64,000 nucleotides of DNA from an uncultured Roseibium sp. Its GTDB lineage: Bacteria; Pseudomonadota; Alphaproteobacteria; Rhizobiales; Stappiaceae. Numbering within the stretch: the first letter of the stretch is position 1; every line of letters starts with the position of its first letter. The stretch spans positions 331,930-395,929 of the forward strand of contig NZ_CANLVF010000007.1 of the NCBI RefSeq assembly GCF_947494555.1. Direction: 5' to 3'. Under the pieces are notes generated by a model, which saw only the letters and a program-made list of their open reading frames with translations, did no database searches and was not told the DNA's origin. The translations under genes and the position numbers were made by a program. Shown piece after piece: positions 16,636-25,933 of the stretch.

Positions 16636-18156
16636 ATGAGTGAACTCAACGTCGTCTCCATCAGCGAAGCAAAGATTCCAGCCGAGCCTTTTGTCGCCCG
16701 CCACCTGATCGACGGTGAATGGCGGGGCAGTGCCGACTCGGCAACTTTCGAAAGAACATCGCCGTCGCACGGATCCGTCGTCACGATTGCCAGCAAAGGA
16801 GGCAAGGCAGATGCGGATGCGGCTATCGCGGCTGCAAGGCTCGCCTTCGACAAGGGGCACTGGTCACGCACAAGCGGCAAGGATCGCGCGGCGCTCTTGC
16901 TCAAGGTCGCGGATCTGATCGACCGTGAGAGAGAACGGATCGCTTTGATGGAAACGCTCGAATCCGGCAAGCCGATCAGCCAGGCGAAAGCCGAGATCGA
17001 AGGCGCTGCGGATATCTGGCGCTTTGCCGCCTCGCTTGCACGCACCATGCATGGCGAAAGTCACAATTCGCTCGGGCAGGACTTTCTCGGCCTCGTCCTG
17101 AAGGAGCCAGTCGGTGTTGTCTCGATCATTACACCCTGGAACTTCCCGTTTCTGATCGTTTCGCAGAAACTTCCTTTCGCCTTGGCGGCTGGCTGTACAG
17201 CTGTTGTCAAACCATCGGAGATGACCCCGGCAACAACGGTCATCCTGGGTGAATTGCTCCTGGAAGCCGGCATCCCGGCAGGCGTCGTCAACATCGTCCT
17301 TGGCTTCGGTGATCCGGTCGGGACGGCGATGACTGCCGACAAGCGCGTTGACATGGTCACCTTTACCGGCTCGACCGGCGTCGGCAAGGCCATTGTCAGC
17401 GCCGCATCAGGCACCTTGAAAAAGGTATCGCTCGAACTCGGAGGCAAGAACCCGCAGGTTGTTTTCCCCGATGCGGATCTCGACAGCGCGGTCGATGCCG
17501 TGGTGTTCGGCGTTTATTTCAACGCAGGCGAATGCTGCAATTCCGGATCCCGGATCATCGTGCACGAAGACATCGCTGAAAGGTTTGTTGCCAGAACGGT
17601 CGATCTTTCGCGCCGTGTCCCGTTCGGCGACCCGTTGGACCCATCGACCAAGGTCGGCGCGATCATTACGCCTGAACATCAGAACAAGATCGATACCTAT
17701 GTTCAGGACGCAAAGGTATCGGGTGCTGAGGTTCCTCTCGGTGGCGGTGCGCTGCAGGTACCGGGCCTCGATGGCCAGTTCTATCAACCGACCGTCGTCA
17801 CGAATGTCAGCAGTTCGATGCCGATTGCCCGTGAAGAGGTTTTCGGTCCCGTTCTGACTGTCTTGACGTTCAAGACCCTTGATGAGGCGATAGACCTCGT
17901 CAACGACGCCGACTATGGGCTGTCGGCAGGCGTTTGGAGCGAGAATGTTCATACGTGTCTGGAATTCGCCCGGCGGGCAAATGCCGGCACCGTCTGGACC
18001 AACACCTGGATGGATGGCTTTGCGGAACTTCCCTTCGGCGGCGTCAAGGAAAGCGGCCAGGGGCGGGAACTGGGAAAATACGGTCTGGAAGAATTTCTCG
18101 AGGCCAAGACCGTTACCATGCGGATCGGCAGATCACGCGAGCCGTGGGTCGCCTGA
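16636..18156 (+). CDS. NAD(P)-dependent aldehyde dehydrogenase
   Basis: A 506-residue class of the ALDH superfamily with all key residues: the catalytic Cys in FNAGECCNSGSR, the general-base Glu in LELGGKNP, the cofactor-binding TPWNFPF and FTGSTGVGK segments, and the C-terminal EEVFGPVLTVL and PFGGVKESGQGRELGKYG motifs. It oxidises an aldehyde to a carboxylate; betaine-aldehyde, gamma-aminobutyraldehyde-type or aromatic aldehydes are all covered by this group. It is the last gene of the operon and ends 8 bp before the convergent LacI gene, with no visible hairpin. Confidence 0.9.
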   Translation: MSELNVVSISEAKIPAEPFVARHLIDGEWRGSADSATFERTSPSHGSVVTIASKGGKADADAAIAAARLAFDKGHWSRTSGKDRAALLLKVADLIDRERERIALMETLESGKPISQAKAEIEGAADIWRFAASLARTMHGESHNSLGQDFLGLVLKEPVGVVSIITPWNFPFLIVSQKLPFALAAGCTAVVKPSEMTPATTVILGELLLEAGIPAGVVNIVLGFGDPVGTAMTADKRVDMVTFTGSTGVGKAIVSAASGTLKKVSLELGGKNPQVVFPDADLDSAVDAVVFGVYFNAGECCNSGSRIIVHEDIAERFVARTVDLSRRVPFGDPLDPSTKVGAIITPEHQNKIDTYVQDAKVSGAEVPLGGGALQVPGLDGQFYQPTVVTNVSSSMPIAREEVFGPVLTVLTFKTLDEAIDLVNDADYGLSAGVWSENVHTCLEFARRANAGTVWTNTWMDGFAELPFGGVKESGQGRELGKYGLEEFLEAKTVTMRIGRSREPWVA

Positions 18157-18164
18157 TGACCGTC

Positions 18165-19214
18165 CTAGCTCGAAATCGCGAACGGCCCTTCGGGCTGCAG
18201 GAGGACCTGAAGATCCTCCACCGGCGCACCCGACATGCGTCCGAGCAGGACCTTTGCCATCGCCCGGCCGGTCGCGCGCAGATCCTCGTCGATGGTTTCG
18301 ATGCGAGGGCGGAAGTGGTTGGAGATCGGCGAAGCCCGCTTGGCGACGACGTCGACATCCACGCCCTGCGTCAGCCCCATGTCGCTCAGGAAGGCAAGCG
18401 TGATCAGTGCGCTGACCTCACCGACACAGACATAACCGTCGGGCGCGTCGGAACCGGCGTGAAGGGCCCGCAACGTGGCGGCAATTTCGTCCGGTTCGCT
18501 GTCCAGGTCGACATCTTCGGGAATGGTCACCCGCATGCCGTGCGCGGTCGCGGCCTGCCTGGCTCCGAACCTGAGGTGTTGTCCGAACGTGTACTTCTCG
18601 TTCGGCATGACAATGCAGATGTGTTTGCGCCCCTTTTCGACGAGCCGGGCAATGCCCATGCGCACGAACGCTTCATTGTCGAAATCGACAAAGGGATGCG
18701 GCGTCATGAAGTCCGTGCGTCCATGGGTGACAAACGGAAAGTCGTGCTCCAGCAGGTATCGCGCCCGGTCGTCGAAACACTCGGTTCGCGTGAACACGAT
18801 GGCATCGGCCAGCGAGTGGCGGCGAATGCTCCGGATGGTTTCGAGGCGGTCGTCGCCCAGGCTGTCCGCGGTGATATTGATCGCGTAGCCGGTCCCACTG
18901 AGGCCTTCATACATGCCTCCGAGAAACTCGGACGTGAAACTCAGGAACTCATGCCTCGGATTGAGCAGAAGGCTGATGACGCGGGTCCGTCCGGTGCGAA
19001 GCCGCTGCGCGGCTCTGTTCGGAACGTAGCCAAGCTTCCTTGCAATTTCAGCAATGCGTTTGCGTGTGCTTTCCGCGATCCTCGGGTCGTCGGCCAGCGC
19101 CCGCGAGACCGTCGTAACCGCGACACCTGCTTCAGCGGCAACCGTGCGCAGGGTCGGACGCGACTGCGCCGCGCCAACGCTGTCCGCTTTGGTTCCAAGG
19201 TTCTTTCGCGACAT
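18165..19214 (-). CDS. LacI-family transcriptional repressor (LacI-1)
   Basis: A 349-residue repressor. ATG 19214 is chosen because GAGGGG precedes it; the longer frame would need TTG. The HTH is RTVAAEAGVAVTTVSRALAD, followed by the hinge helix around RKLGYVPNRAAQRLRTGRT, then a periplasmic-binding-like effector domain. It is convergent with the ALDH operon and divergent from the sugar ABC transporter operon, so it most likely represses itself and the transporter operon through the palindromes between them (19276-19289, 19400-19413). The ligand is probably the imported sugar or its first product. Confidence 0.9.
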   Translation of the reverse strand: MSRKNLGTKADSVGAAQSRPTLRTVAAEAGVAVTTVSRALADDPRIAESTRKRIAEIARKLGYVPNRAAQRLRTGRTRVISLLLNPRHEFLSFTSEFLGGMYEGLSGTGYAINITADSLGDDRLETIRSIRRHSLADAIVFTRTECFDDRARYLLEHDFPFVTHGRTDFMTPHPFVDFDNEAFVRMGIARLVEKGRKHICIVMPNEKYTFGQHLRFGARQAATAHGMRVTIPEDVDLDSEPDEIAATLRALHAGSDAPDGYVCVGEVSALITLAFLSDMGLTQGVDVDVVAKRASPISNHFRPRIETIDEDLRATGRAMAKVLLGRMSGAPVEDLQVLLQPEGPFAISS

Positions 19215-19275
19215 GCCCGTTCCCCTCAACCAGAGGCTTGTAGCTCAAACAGTCCGACAAGTCTAATCAGGGAAT

Positions 19276-19413
19276 TTAAAACGTTGCAACAAAGAAAGAT
19301 GTTGCGTCGCAAAATGCCAACTATCGAAATAACTAACTATAAAAAAACGAAAAACCTGTTCCGACGGAGCACAAATTAAATTATTGACATGCACGTGGTT
19401 TGCAACGTTACAA
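19276..19413. promoter_or_regulatory. Divergent regulatory region with LacI-type sites and promoter of the ABC transporter operon
   Basis: TTGACA at 19384-19389 and TACAAT at 19409-19414 give a promoter for the transporter operon (19-bp spacer). The near-palindrome TTGCAACGTTACAA (19400-19413, one mismatch) covers the spacer end and -10. A related site TTAAAACGTTGCAA at 19276-19289 has one perfect half (GTTGCAA). A short palindrome TTGCGTCGCAA lies at 19302-19312. The shared half-site TTGCAAC differs from the TTGGAAC half-site at 13221, so the two operator types may belong to different LacI proteins. Confidence 0.6.
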
Positions 19414-19488
19414 TAGACGTTGCGTGACTTAGGGTCCGCCGGAGTCCGGCACCCATGACGACGACAGGCACGTAAAGGGAGGAAATCC

Positions 19489-20733
19489 ATGCGTAAGTTG
19501 ACGATGATGACGGCTGCTGCTGCCCTGCTGGCAGCGAGCGCAAGCGTGAAGGCAGAAGACGTTGAAGTTCTGCACTGGTGGACATCCGGCGGTGAAGCTG
19601 CCGCACTGAATGTCCTGAAACAGGATCTTGAAGGTCAGGGTATCGGTTGGCAGGACATGCCGGTTGCCGGTGGCGGCGGCTCGCAGGCAATGACGGTGTT
19701 GCGTGCCCGCGTAACGTCAGGCAACCCGCCGACCGCCGTGCAGATGCTCGGCTTCGACATCCTTGACTGGGCCAAGGAAGGCGCACTTGCCGACCTGAAC
19801 ATCCAGGCCGGCCTGGAAGGTTGGGACGACGTTGTCCCGGCAGCACTTCAGGAGTTTGCCAAGCACGACGGCAAGTGGGTGTCTGCACCGGTCAATGTCC
19901 ACTCCACAAACTGGGTCTGGGCAAACAAGGCGGTCCTGGACGAACTCGGCATTGCGGTTCCGACCAACTGGGATGAGTTCGTTGCCGCTCTGGAAAAGGT
20001 AAAAGCGTCCGGCAAGACTGCGATTGCACATGGCGGACAGCCCTGGCAGGACGCGACCGTGTTCGACGCGGTTGCCATGTCGACTGGCGGACCGGACTTC
20101 TACAAGAAGGCCTTCATCGACCTTGATGAAGAAACACTCGGCTCCGACACGATGAAGGAAACGTTCGACCGCATGGCTGTTATCCGGTCCTATGTCGACG
20201 ACAACTTCTCGGGCCGTGACTGGAACCTCGCCACTGCAATGGTGATCAACGGCGACGCCGCCTTCCAGATGATGGGTGACTGGGCGAAGGGTGAATTCCT
20301 GAACGCCGGAAAACAGCCGGACGCTGACTTCCTTTGCTTCCGTTTCCCCGGCACCCAGGACCAGGTGACGTTCAACGCTGACCAGTTCGCGATGTTCGCT
20401 CAAGGCTCGGAAGTCGGCAAGGAACAGGCTGCGCTTGCAACCGCCATCCTGTCGCCAAGCTTCCAGTCCGCGTTCAACGTGGTCAAGGGATCGGTACCGG
20501 CCCGGACCGACGTTTCCGACGAAGCCTTTGATGCCTGCGGCAAAAAAGGCATGGCCGATCTGAAGAAAGCTGCGGACAGCGGCAATCTATATGGTTCCAT
20601 GGCTCATGGTCACGCCAACCCCGCGGCGATCAAGAACGCGATGTACGACGTGATTACGGCGCATTTCAACGGCGAATATGACAGCGAAACAGCTATCGAA
20701 GAGCTCGTGACCGCCGTTCAAATCAACAAGTAA
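19489..20733 (+). CDS. Sugar ABC transporter substrate-binding protein (CUT1 type)
   Basis: A 414-residue periplasmic binding protein with a signal peptide (KLTMMTAAAALLAASASVKA) and the start AEDVEVLHWWTSGGEAAALN, typical of group 1 sugar-binding proteins close to glucose/mannose or oligosaccharide binders. It is preceded by GGGAGG and a long leader, and is first in a large operon with two permeases and an ATPase. A 13-bp hairpin directly follows it, which probably keeps this gene's message more abundant than the permease part. The exact sugar is unknown. Confidence 0.9.
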   Translation: MRKLTMMTAAAALLAASASVKAEDVEVLHWWTSGGEAAALNVLKQDLEGQGIGWQDMPVAGGGGSQAMTVLRARVTSGNPPTAVQMLGFDILDWAKEGALADLNIQAGLEGWDDVVPAALQEFAKHDGKWVSAPVNVHSTNWVWANKAVLDELGIAVPTNWDEFVAALEKVKASGKTAIAHGGQPWQDATVFDAVAMSTGGPDFYKKAFIDLDEETLGSDTMKETFDRMAVIRSYVDDNFSGRDWNLATAMVINGDAAFQMMGDWAKGEFLNAGKQPDADFLCFRFPGTQDQVTFNADQFAMFAQGSEVGKEQAALATAILSPSFQSAFNVVKGSVPARTDVSDEAFDACGKKGMADLKKAADSGNLYGSMAHGHANPAAIKNAMYDVITAHFNGEYDSETAIEELVTAVQINK

Positions 20734-20742
20734 TAGACCCTA

Positions 20743-20771
20743 CGGAAAGCGGTGCACAGCACCGCTTTCCG
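20743..20771 (+). other. Intra-operon hairpin after the sugar-binding protein gene
   Basis: A perfect 13-bp stem (CGGAAAGCGGTGC with its complement, loop ACA) lies between the binding-protein stop and the first permease, without a U-tract. Such hairpins protect the upstream mRNA or attenuate read-through, giving more binding protein than permease. The function is inferred. Confidence 0.7.
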
Positions 20772-20788
20772 GCAGCGGGGGACCTGAG

Positions 20789-21694
20789 ATGTCTATTTCT
20801 GAAACGGCGAACCCGCAGGGTTCCGTTGTTGACAGACTGCGTGACGCTTTGCCTAAAATCGTGTTGAGCCCGACGGTCGCCATTGTCGCGATCTTTGTCT
20901 ACGGCTTCATCCTATTCACGCTCTATCTGTCCTTTACCGACAGCCGCATTCTGCCCTCTTTCGGTTGGGTCGGGTGGCAGAACTACGAGAACCTCTTTCG
21001 GATCCGGGCCTGGGATACGGCCGTTTCGAACCTGGTGATCTTCGGTCTCCTCTATATCATCATTTGCTGCGCCCTCGGCCTTCTGTTGGCGATCTTGCTG
21101 GATCAGCGCATCCGCGCCGAAGGCTTCATCCGTACGATCTATCTCTATCCGATGGCCCTGAGCTTCATTGTCACCGGTGTTGCCTGGAAATGGTTCCTCG
21201 ACCCGGGCATCGGGATCGAGGCGGTCGTCCAGGGTTGGGGCTGGACCAGCTTCGAATTCGACTGGATCAAGAATCGGGAAATGGCGATCTATACGATCGT
21301 GATCGCCGCCGTCTGGCAGACATCCGGGTTTGTCATGGCGATGTTCCTGGCGGGCTTGCGCGGTATCGACAGCGAAATGATGAAGGCTGCCCAGATCGAC
21401 GGCGCCTCGACTTTCGCTCTCTATCGCCGCATCGTGATCCCGCAATTGCGACCGGCCTTCATGTCGGCCTTCGTCGTGCTCGCCCATATGGCCATCAAGT
21501 CCTATGACCTTGTCATCGCCCTGACTGGCGGCGGCCCGGGAACGGCGACGGAGCTGCCGGCGACCTTCATGTATTCCTACACATTCACCAGAAACCAGAT
21601 GGGGATTGGTGCAGCCTCCGCCGTGATCATGCTCATGACGATCGCCGCCATCATCGTGCCCTATCTCTGGTCCGAACTGAGGGAGAAGAAGTGA
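20789..21694 (+). CDS. Sugar ABC transporter permease (MalF-type)
   Basis: A 301-residue inner-membrane permease with six hydrophobic segments. The EAA-type coupling loop reads EMMKAAQIDGASTFALYRRI, followed by VIPQLRPAF, which docks to the ATPase. The N-terminal segment (KIVLSPTVAIVAIFVYGFILFTLYLSFTD) is typical of CUT1 permeases. GGGG at 20776-20779 precedes the ATG. The stop codon overlaps the start of the next permease, so both are co-translated and form the heterodimeric channel. Confidence 0.9.
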   Translation: MSISETANPQGSVVDRLRDALPKIVLSPTVAIVAIFVYGFILFTLYLSFTDSRILPSFGWVGWQNYENLFRIRAWDTAVSNLVIFGLLYIIICCALGLLLAILLDQRIRAEGFIRTIYLYPMALSFIVTGVAWKWFLDPGIGIEAVVQGWGWTSFEFDWIKNREMAIYTIVIAAVWQTSGFVMAMFLAGLRGIDSEMMKAAQIDGASTFALYRRIVIPQLRPAFMSAFVVLAHMAIKSYDLVIALTGGGPGTATELPATFMYSYTFTRNQMGIGAASAVIMLMTIAAIIVPYLWSELREKK

Positions 21695-22566
21695 TGGCCA
21701 CCACTCACGCAAAAAGCGGCAACAGTATCGGACGCATCGTCCTATATACGCTGCTCGTCTTCTTCTGCATCTACTACCTCCTGCCGCTCTACGTGATGTT
21801 GGTGAACTCGCTGAAGCCATTGTCCGAGATCACGGCCGGCGGGATGATGGCTCTGCCGCAGGAATGGACCATCGCCCCGTGGCTGAGCGCCTGGTCCAGC
21901 GCACAGGTCGGCGTTGAGGCAACCGGTTTACGCCCCTATTTCCTGAACTCCATCATCATGGTCGTTCCGGCGGTCGCGCTGTCGACGATTGTCGGCGCGC
22001 TGAACGGTTACGTTCTCACCAAGTGGCCGTTTCGCGGCGCGACCATTCTCTTCGGACTGTTGCTGTTCGGCTGTTTCATCCCGTTCCAGATGGTCCTGAT
22101 CCCGATGGCACGCATGCTCGGCCTGATGGGGCTTGCGGGCTCGGTCCCGGGCCTGATCTTCGTGCATTTCGTTTACGGCATCGGCTTCTCAACACTCTAT
22201 TTCCGCAACTACTACGCGGCGTTCCCGACCGAGCTGGTCAGGGCGGCACAGATCGACGGAGCCGGTTTCTTCCGGATCTTCTGGCGCATCTTGCTGCCGT
22301 CGTCCGGTCCGATCGCTGTTGTCTGCATCATCTGGCAGTTCACCAATATCTGGAACGACTTCCTCTTCGGCGCGTCCTTCTCCGATTTCGACAGCCAGCC
22401 GATGACCGTTGCGCTCAACAACCTGGTGCAATCGTCAACCGGCGTGAAGGAATACAACGTCCATTTCGCAGGCGCGATCATGGCCGCGCTGCCGACACTC
22501 CTCGTCTACATCGTTGCGGGCCGATACTTCGTCCGTGGCCTGATGGCCGGCTCAGTTAAAGGATAA
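21694..22566 (+). CDS. Sugar ABC transporter permease (MalG-type)
   Basis: A 290-residue permease with six hydrophobic segments and the EAA loop ELVRAAQIDGAGFFRIFWRI, followed by LLPSSGPIA. ATG 21694 overlaps the TGA of the first permease by one base; a GTG three bases earlier (21691) is an equally possible start, with GGGAGAAG in front of both. It ends 4 bp before the ATPase gene. It is the second half of the membrane channel for the sugar bound by the upstream binding protein. Confidence 0.9.
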   Translation: MATTHAKSGNSIGRIVLYTLLVFFCIYYLLPLYVMLVNSLKPLSEITAGGMMALPQEWTIAPWLSAWSSAQVGVEATGLRPYFLNSIIMVVPAVALSTIVGALNGYVLTKWPFRGATILFGLLLFGCFIPFQMVLIPMARMLGLMGLAGSVPGLIFVHFVYGIGFSTLYFRNYYAAFPTELVRAAQIDGAGFFRIFWRILLPSSGPIAVVCIIWQFTNIWNDFLFGASFSDFDSQPMTVALNNLVQSSTGVKEYNVHFAGAIMAALPTLLVYIVAGRYFVRGLMAGSVKG

Positions 22567-22570
22567 GACA

Positions 22571-23680
22571 ATGGGCTTTCTCGACATCAAACAGGCGACC
22601 AAGTCTTACGGAGCCGTTCAGGTTCTGCACGAAACCGACATCTCGATTGAAGAAGGCGAGTTTCTCGTCCTCGTAGGACCTTCCGGCTGCGGCAAGTCCA
22701 CACTCCTGAACATGATCGCCGGACTGGAAAACATCACCTCGGGCGAGATCGCCATTCGCGGAAAGAGCATGAATGGCGTGAAGCCGGCCGACCGCAACAT
22801 CGCCATGGTGTTCCAGTCCTACGCGCTCTATCCGAACATGACGGTGAGCGGGAACATCTCCTTCGGCATGGAGATGCACGGCATTGAAAAGTCGGAACGC
22901 GAAAAGCGTATCTCGCAGGTTTCCGATCTTTTGCAGATAAAGCACCTGCTCGATCGTAAGCCGGGTCAGCTCTCCGGCGGCCAGCGCCAGCGTGTTGCGA
23001 TGGGCCGTGCCCTTGTTCGCGAACCGGACGTCTTCCTCTTCGACGAGCCGCTCTCCAACCTGGATGCAAAGCTGCGTGTCGACATGCGCACGGAGATCAA
23101 GAAGCTTCACCAGAAGCTGGGGACGACGATTGTCTACGTGACCCATGACCAGATCGAGGCCCTGACACTGTCGACCCGCATTGCCGTGATGTTCGGCGGC
23201 TACGTGCAGCAGCTCGGGACACCCAAGGAAATCTATGACAATCCGGCGAACATGTTCGTTGCCGGTTTCATGGGCTCACCTTCGATGAACCTCTTCCCCG
23301 CCAAGGTGGTATCGGAAAACGGCCAGTCTGCCGCAGAAGTGTCTTTGGCGAACGGCACAAAGGCCTCTATCCCTTTCGCCACGGAAGAACTTGCCTCGGA
23401 TGTCGGCCGCGACATTATCCTGGGCATCCGCCCCGAGGCGATCACCGACAGGGACGGCGCCGACAGAAACTCGCAGGCGGTCCATATCGTTGAAGCACCG
23501 GTTGAAGTCACCGAACCGGCAGGATCCGACACATTTGTCGTCAGCCAGATCGGCGGCAAGGATGTCACCGGGCGCTTCCGCGCAGATGTCGCGGTCAATG
23601 CCGGCGACACTTTCCCCTTTGCGTTCAACATGGAAAAGGCGGTCGCGTTCGACCCTCAGAGCGAGAACAGGATCGCCTGA
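22571..23680 (+). CDS. Sugar ABC transporter ATPase (MsmK/UgpC-type)
   Basis: A 369-residue ATPase with Walker A (GPSGCGKST), Q-loop (MVFQSYALYPNMTV), signature (LSGGQRQRVAMGRAL), Walker B (DVFLFDEPLSNLDAKLR) and the switch His (VTHDQIEAL). The C-terminal 120 residues form the regulatory OB/TOBE domain (PSMNLFPAKVV, LGIRPEAITD). It powers the CUT1 transporter encoded just upstream. The next gene starts 4 bp after its stop. Confidence 0.92.
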   Translation: MGFLDIKQATKSYGAVQVLHETDISIEEGEFLVLVGPSGCGKSTLLNMIAGLENITSGEIAIRGKSMNGVKPADRNIAMVFQSYALYPNMTVSGNISFGMEMHGIEKSEREKRISQVSDLLQIKHLLDRKPGQLSGGQRQRVAMGRALVREPDVFLFDEPLSNLDAKLRVDMRTEIKKLHQKLGTTIVYVTHDQIEALTLSTRIAVMFGGYVQQLGTPKEIYDNPANMFVAGFMGSPSMNLFPAKVVSENGQSAAEVSLANGTKASIPFATEELASDVGRDIILGIRPEAITDRDGADRNSQAVHIVEAPVEVTEPAGSDTFVVSQIGGKDVTGRFRADVAVNAGDTFPFAFNMEKAVAFDPQSENRIA

Positions 23681-23684
23681 CCCG

Positions 23685-25169
23685 ATGACGAAGGCTCCTG
23701 ACATCGTGATTGTCGGCAGCGGCATGGGAGGTGCAACCCTTGCTGCCGGCCTTGCGCCGTCCGGCGCAAAGATCACGATCCTGGAGCGCGGCCACCAGAT
23801 CCCTGATGATGCCCCGGCGCGGGACCCCTGGCGGATCTACACCAACAGCGCCTTCCGCTCATCGGAAACGTGGTTGGATCAGCAGGGAAACGCGTTCGAG
23901 CCCGGCAATTACTACAATGTCGGCGGAAATTCGAAACTCTACGGTGCGGTCTTGATCCGTTACCGCGAAGAGGATTTCGGGGATCTGGAGCATTTCGAAG
24001 GCGTCTCGCCGGCCTGGCCCTTCTCCTATGACGAGCTTGCCCCCTGGTACGAAGCAGCGGAAAAGCTCTACCGGGTGCGCGGAGACATCGCCTCGGACGA
24101 AACCGAACCGTCTCATTCCGGTCCCTATCCGTTTCCACCCGTCCCGGACGAACCAGCAATCCGCACGGCGCGCCAGAGACTGGAAGGTGCCGGCGTCAAA
24201 CCATTCTCGCTACCTCTCGGCGTCGATATCGACACATGGCTTTCAGCCGGCAAAACCGGCTGGGACGGCTATCCGGATCTTCGGTGCGGCAAGATGGATG
24301 CCGAGACGTGCGGTCTCGCGGAGGCACTTGCATACGAAAATGTGGAGCTGATCACGGGCGCTGAAGTCACCAGGCTCCAGGTTGACCCTGAAACAAGAAA
24401 AATCAGTTGCGTCACCTTCCTCAAGGACGGTGAGGAAACCGATCTGACGCCTGCGATCGTCGCCATTTGTGCAGGCGCGGTGCAGTCGGCAGCGCTCTTG
24501 CTCAAGTCCGGAATTGCGAACAGTTCGGACTATGTCGGCCGCTGCTTCATGAACCACAATGCGACCGCGATGATCGCCATCGACCCGCGCTTCCGGAACG
24601 ATGCGGTCTATCAGAAAACCTTCGGCATAAACGACTGGTACCTTGCAGAAGAAGAAGACGGAAAGCCGCTCGGCAATGTGCAACTGCTCGGACGGGTCAC
24701 CCCGGACATCCTGAAAATACAGGTACCGCAACTGCCGAAATTCGCTGCCAAGTGGATTTCGGAACATGCGCTCGATCTTTATCTCATTTCAGAGGATCTG
24801 CCCGATCCGGAAAGCCGCGTCCTGATCAAGGACGGCAAGATCCAGCTGAACTGGCGCCGGTCCAATATGACGGCCCACAAGAAGCTCGCGGCACGCACGA
24901 AGGCGACGCTTAAAAAGGCCGGATTTCCCGTCGTGCTATCACGCCTCTTCGATGGCCGCGTGCCTTCGCATCAATGCGGCACGGTGCGACTTGGCGACGA
25001 TCCGAAAACCAGCGTGCTTGATCCGGATTGCCGCTCCTGGGATCACCCGAACCTGTTCGTGACGGACGCAGCTGCTTTGCCGACATCTGCGGCAGTCAAT
25101 CCGGCTCTTACCGTCGCCGCCCTGTCGCTGCGGACTGCCGAGACCATAAGGCAGGAGTTGGCTGCATGA
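23685..25169 (+). CDS. GMC-family FAD-dependent oxidoreductase (sugar/glycoside oxidase-like, GMC-1)
   Basis: A 494-residue flavoprotein. The FAD-binding motif VIVGSGMGGATLAAGL is at the N-terminus, GGNSKLYGAVLIRYREEDF in the FAD-attachment region, and SHQCGTVRLGDD plus NPALTVAALSLR carry the catalytic His/Asn pair of the C-terminus. It is shorter than choline dehydrogenase and resembles the pyranose-oxidase or glycoside 3-oxidase branch, which oxidises a sugar hydroxyl to a keto group. ATG 23685 is used because the longer frame overlaps the ATPase. It overlaps the next gene (ATGA). Cytoplasmic, no signal peptide. The exact sugar position oxidised is an inference. Confidence 0.8.
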   Translation: MTKAPDIVIVGSGMGGATLAAGLAPSGAKITILERGHQIPDDAPARDPWRIYTNSAFRSSETWLDQQGNAFEPGNYYNVGGNSKLYGAVLIRYREEDFGDLEHFEGVSPAWPFSYDELAPWYEAAEKLYRVRGDIASDETEPSHSGPYPFPPVPDEPAIRTARQRLEGAGVKPFSLPLGVDIDTWLSAGKTGWDGYPDLRCGKMDAETCGLAEALAYENVELITGAEVTRLQVDPETRKISCVTFLKDGEETDLTPAIVAICAGAVQSAALLLKSGIANSSDYVGRCFMNHNATAMIAIDPRFRNDAVYQKTFGINDWYLAEEEDGKPLGNVQLLGRVTPDILKIQVPQLPKFAAKWISEHALDLYLISEDLPDPESRVLIKDGKIQLNWRRSNMTAHKKLAARTKATLKKAGFPVVLSRLFDGRVPSHQCGTVRLGDDPKTSVLDPDCRSWDHPNLFVTDAAALPTSAAVNPALTVAALSLRTAETIRQELAA

Positions 25170-25924
25170 CCAAGGTAGCCCTCGTCACGGGTGGTCAGCG
25201 CGGTATCGGGCTTGCGATTTCCGAAGCCTTTGTCGGCGCCGGATACAAGGTGGCAATTCTGGCTCCAAACCGGAGTGACGATCCGGAAGTTGTCGAAGCG
25301 CTGAGCAAGTTGGGACCGAAAGCGGCCTTCTACTCTCACGATCTCCTGGATGTGGATGGTCATGCTGTATTCCTGAACCGTGTCGAAGAACATTTGGGGC
25401 CACTCACCACTTATGTCTCCAATGCAGGTGTGCCGGCGAAAGTGCGCGGAGACATGCTCGAAATCACGACCGAGAGTTTCGACTTCGTGATGGGTGTCAA
25501 TCTTCGAGGAGCCTTCTTCCTGGCCCAGGAGGTTGCGCGGCGCATGCTGGAGACGACCAGCGAAACGTACCGATCGATGACCTTCGTCACGTCGGTCAGC
25601 GCGCAGATGGTCTCTGTCGAGCGCGCGGAATACTGCCTTTCGAAGGCCGGGGCTTCGATGATGGCGCAGCTGTTTGCTGTCCGGCTCGCCCCACACGATA
25701 TTGGTGTCTTTGATATCCGGCCAGGTGTCATCGAGACCGCTCTGACAGCCGGCGTCAAAGACAAATACACAAAGCGGATTGAAGACGGCCTCGTGCCTTC
25801 GGCCCGCTGGGGGTATCCGGCCGACATCGCCTCGACCATCCTTCCACTTGCGGAAGGTCAGATGGCTTTTGCCACGGGCACCGTCATCAATGTGGATGGC
25901 GGACTTTCCATTCCACGCCTTTGA
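25166..25924 (+). CDS. Short-chain dehydrogenase/reductase
   Basis: A 252-residue classical SDR with the cofactor motif TGGQRGIGLAI, the structural SNAGV motif (here VSNAGVPAKV) and the active-site Ser/Tyr/Lys set TSVSAQ...EYCLSKAG. The overlap ATGA with the GMC-1 gene makes them co-translated. The C-terminus (ATGTVINVDGGLSIPRL) is the normal SDR ending. It probably reduces or oxidises a keto-sugar intermediate from the adjacent GMC enzyme. The NAD/NADP preference is not predicted. Confidence 0.88.
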   Translation: MTKVALVTGGQRGIGLAISEAFVGAGYKVAILAPNRSDDPEVVEALSKLGPKAAFYSHDLLDVDGHAVFLNRVEEHLGPLTTYVSNAGVPAKVRGDMLEITTESFDFVMGVNLRGAFFLAQEVARRMLETTSETYRSMTFVTSVSAQMVSVERAEYCLSKAGASMMAQLFAVRLAPHDIGVFDIRPGVIETALTAGVKDKYTKRIEDGLVPSARWGYPADIASTILPLAEGQMAFATGTVINVDGGLSIPRL

Positions 25925-25933
25925 GAGTTCATC

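Noticed and set aside
17934..19379. Plus-strand frame of 481 codons through the ALDH end and LacI-1
   Set aside because: Antisense to LacI-1, which has a full HTH and effector domain; the frame has no family features.
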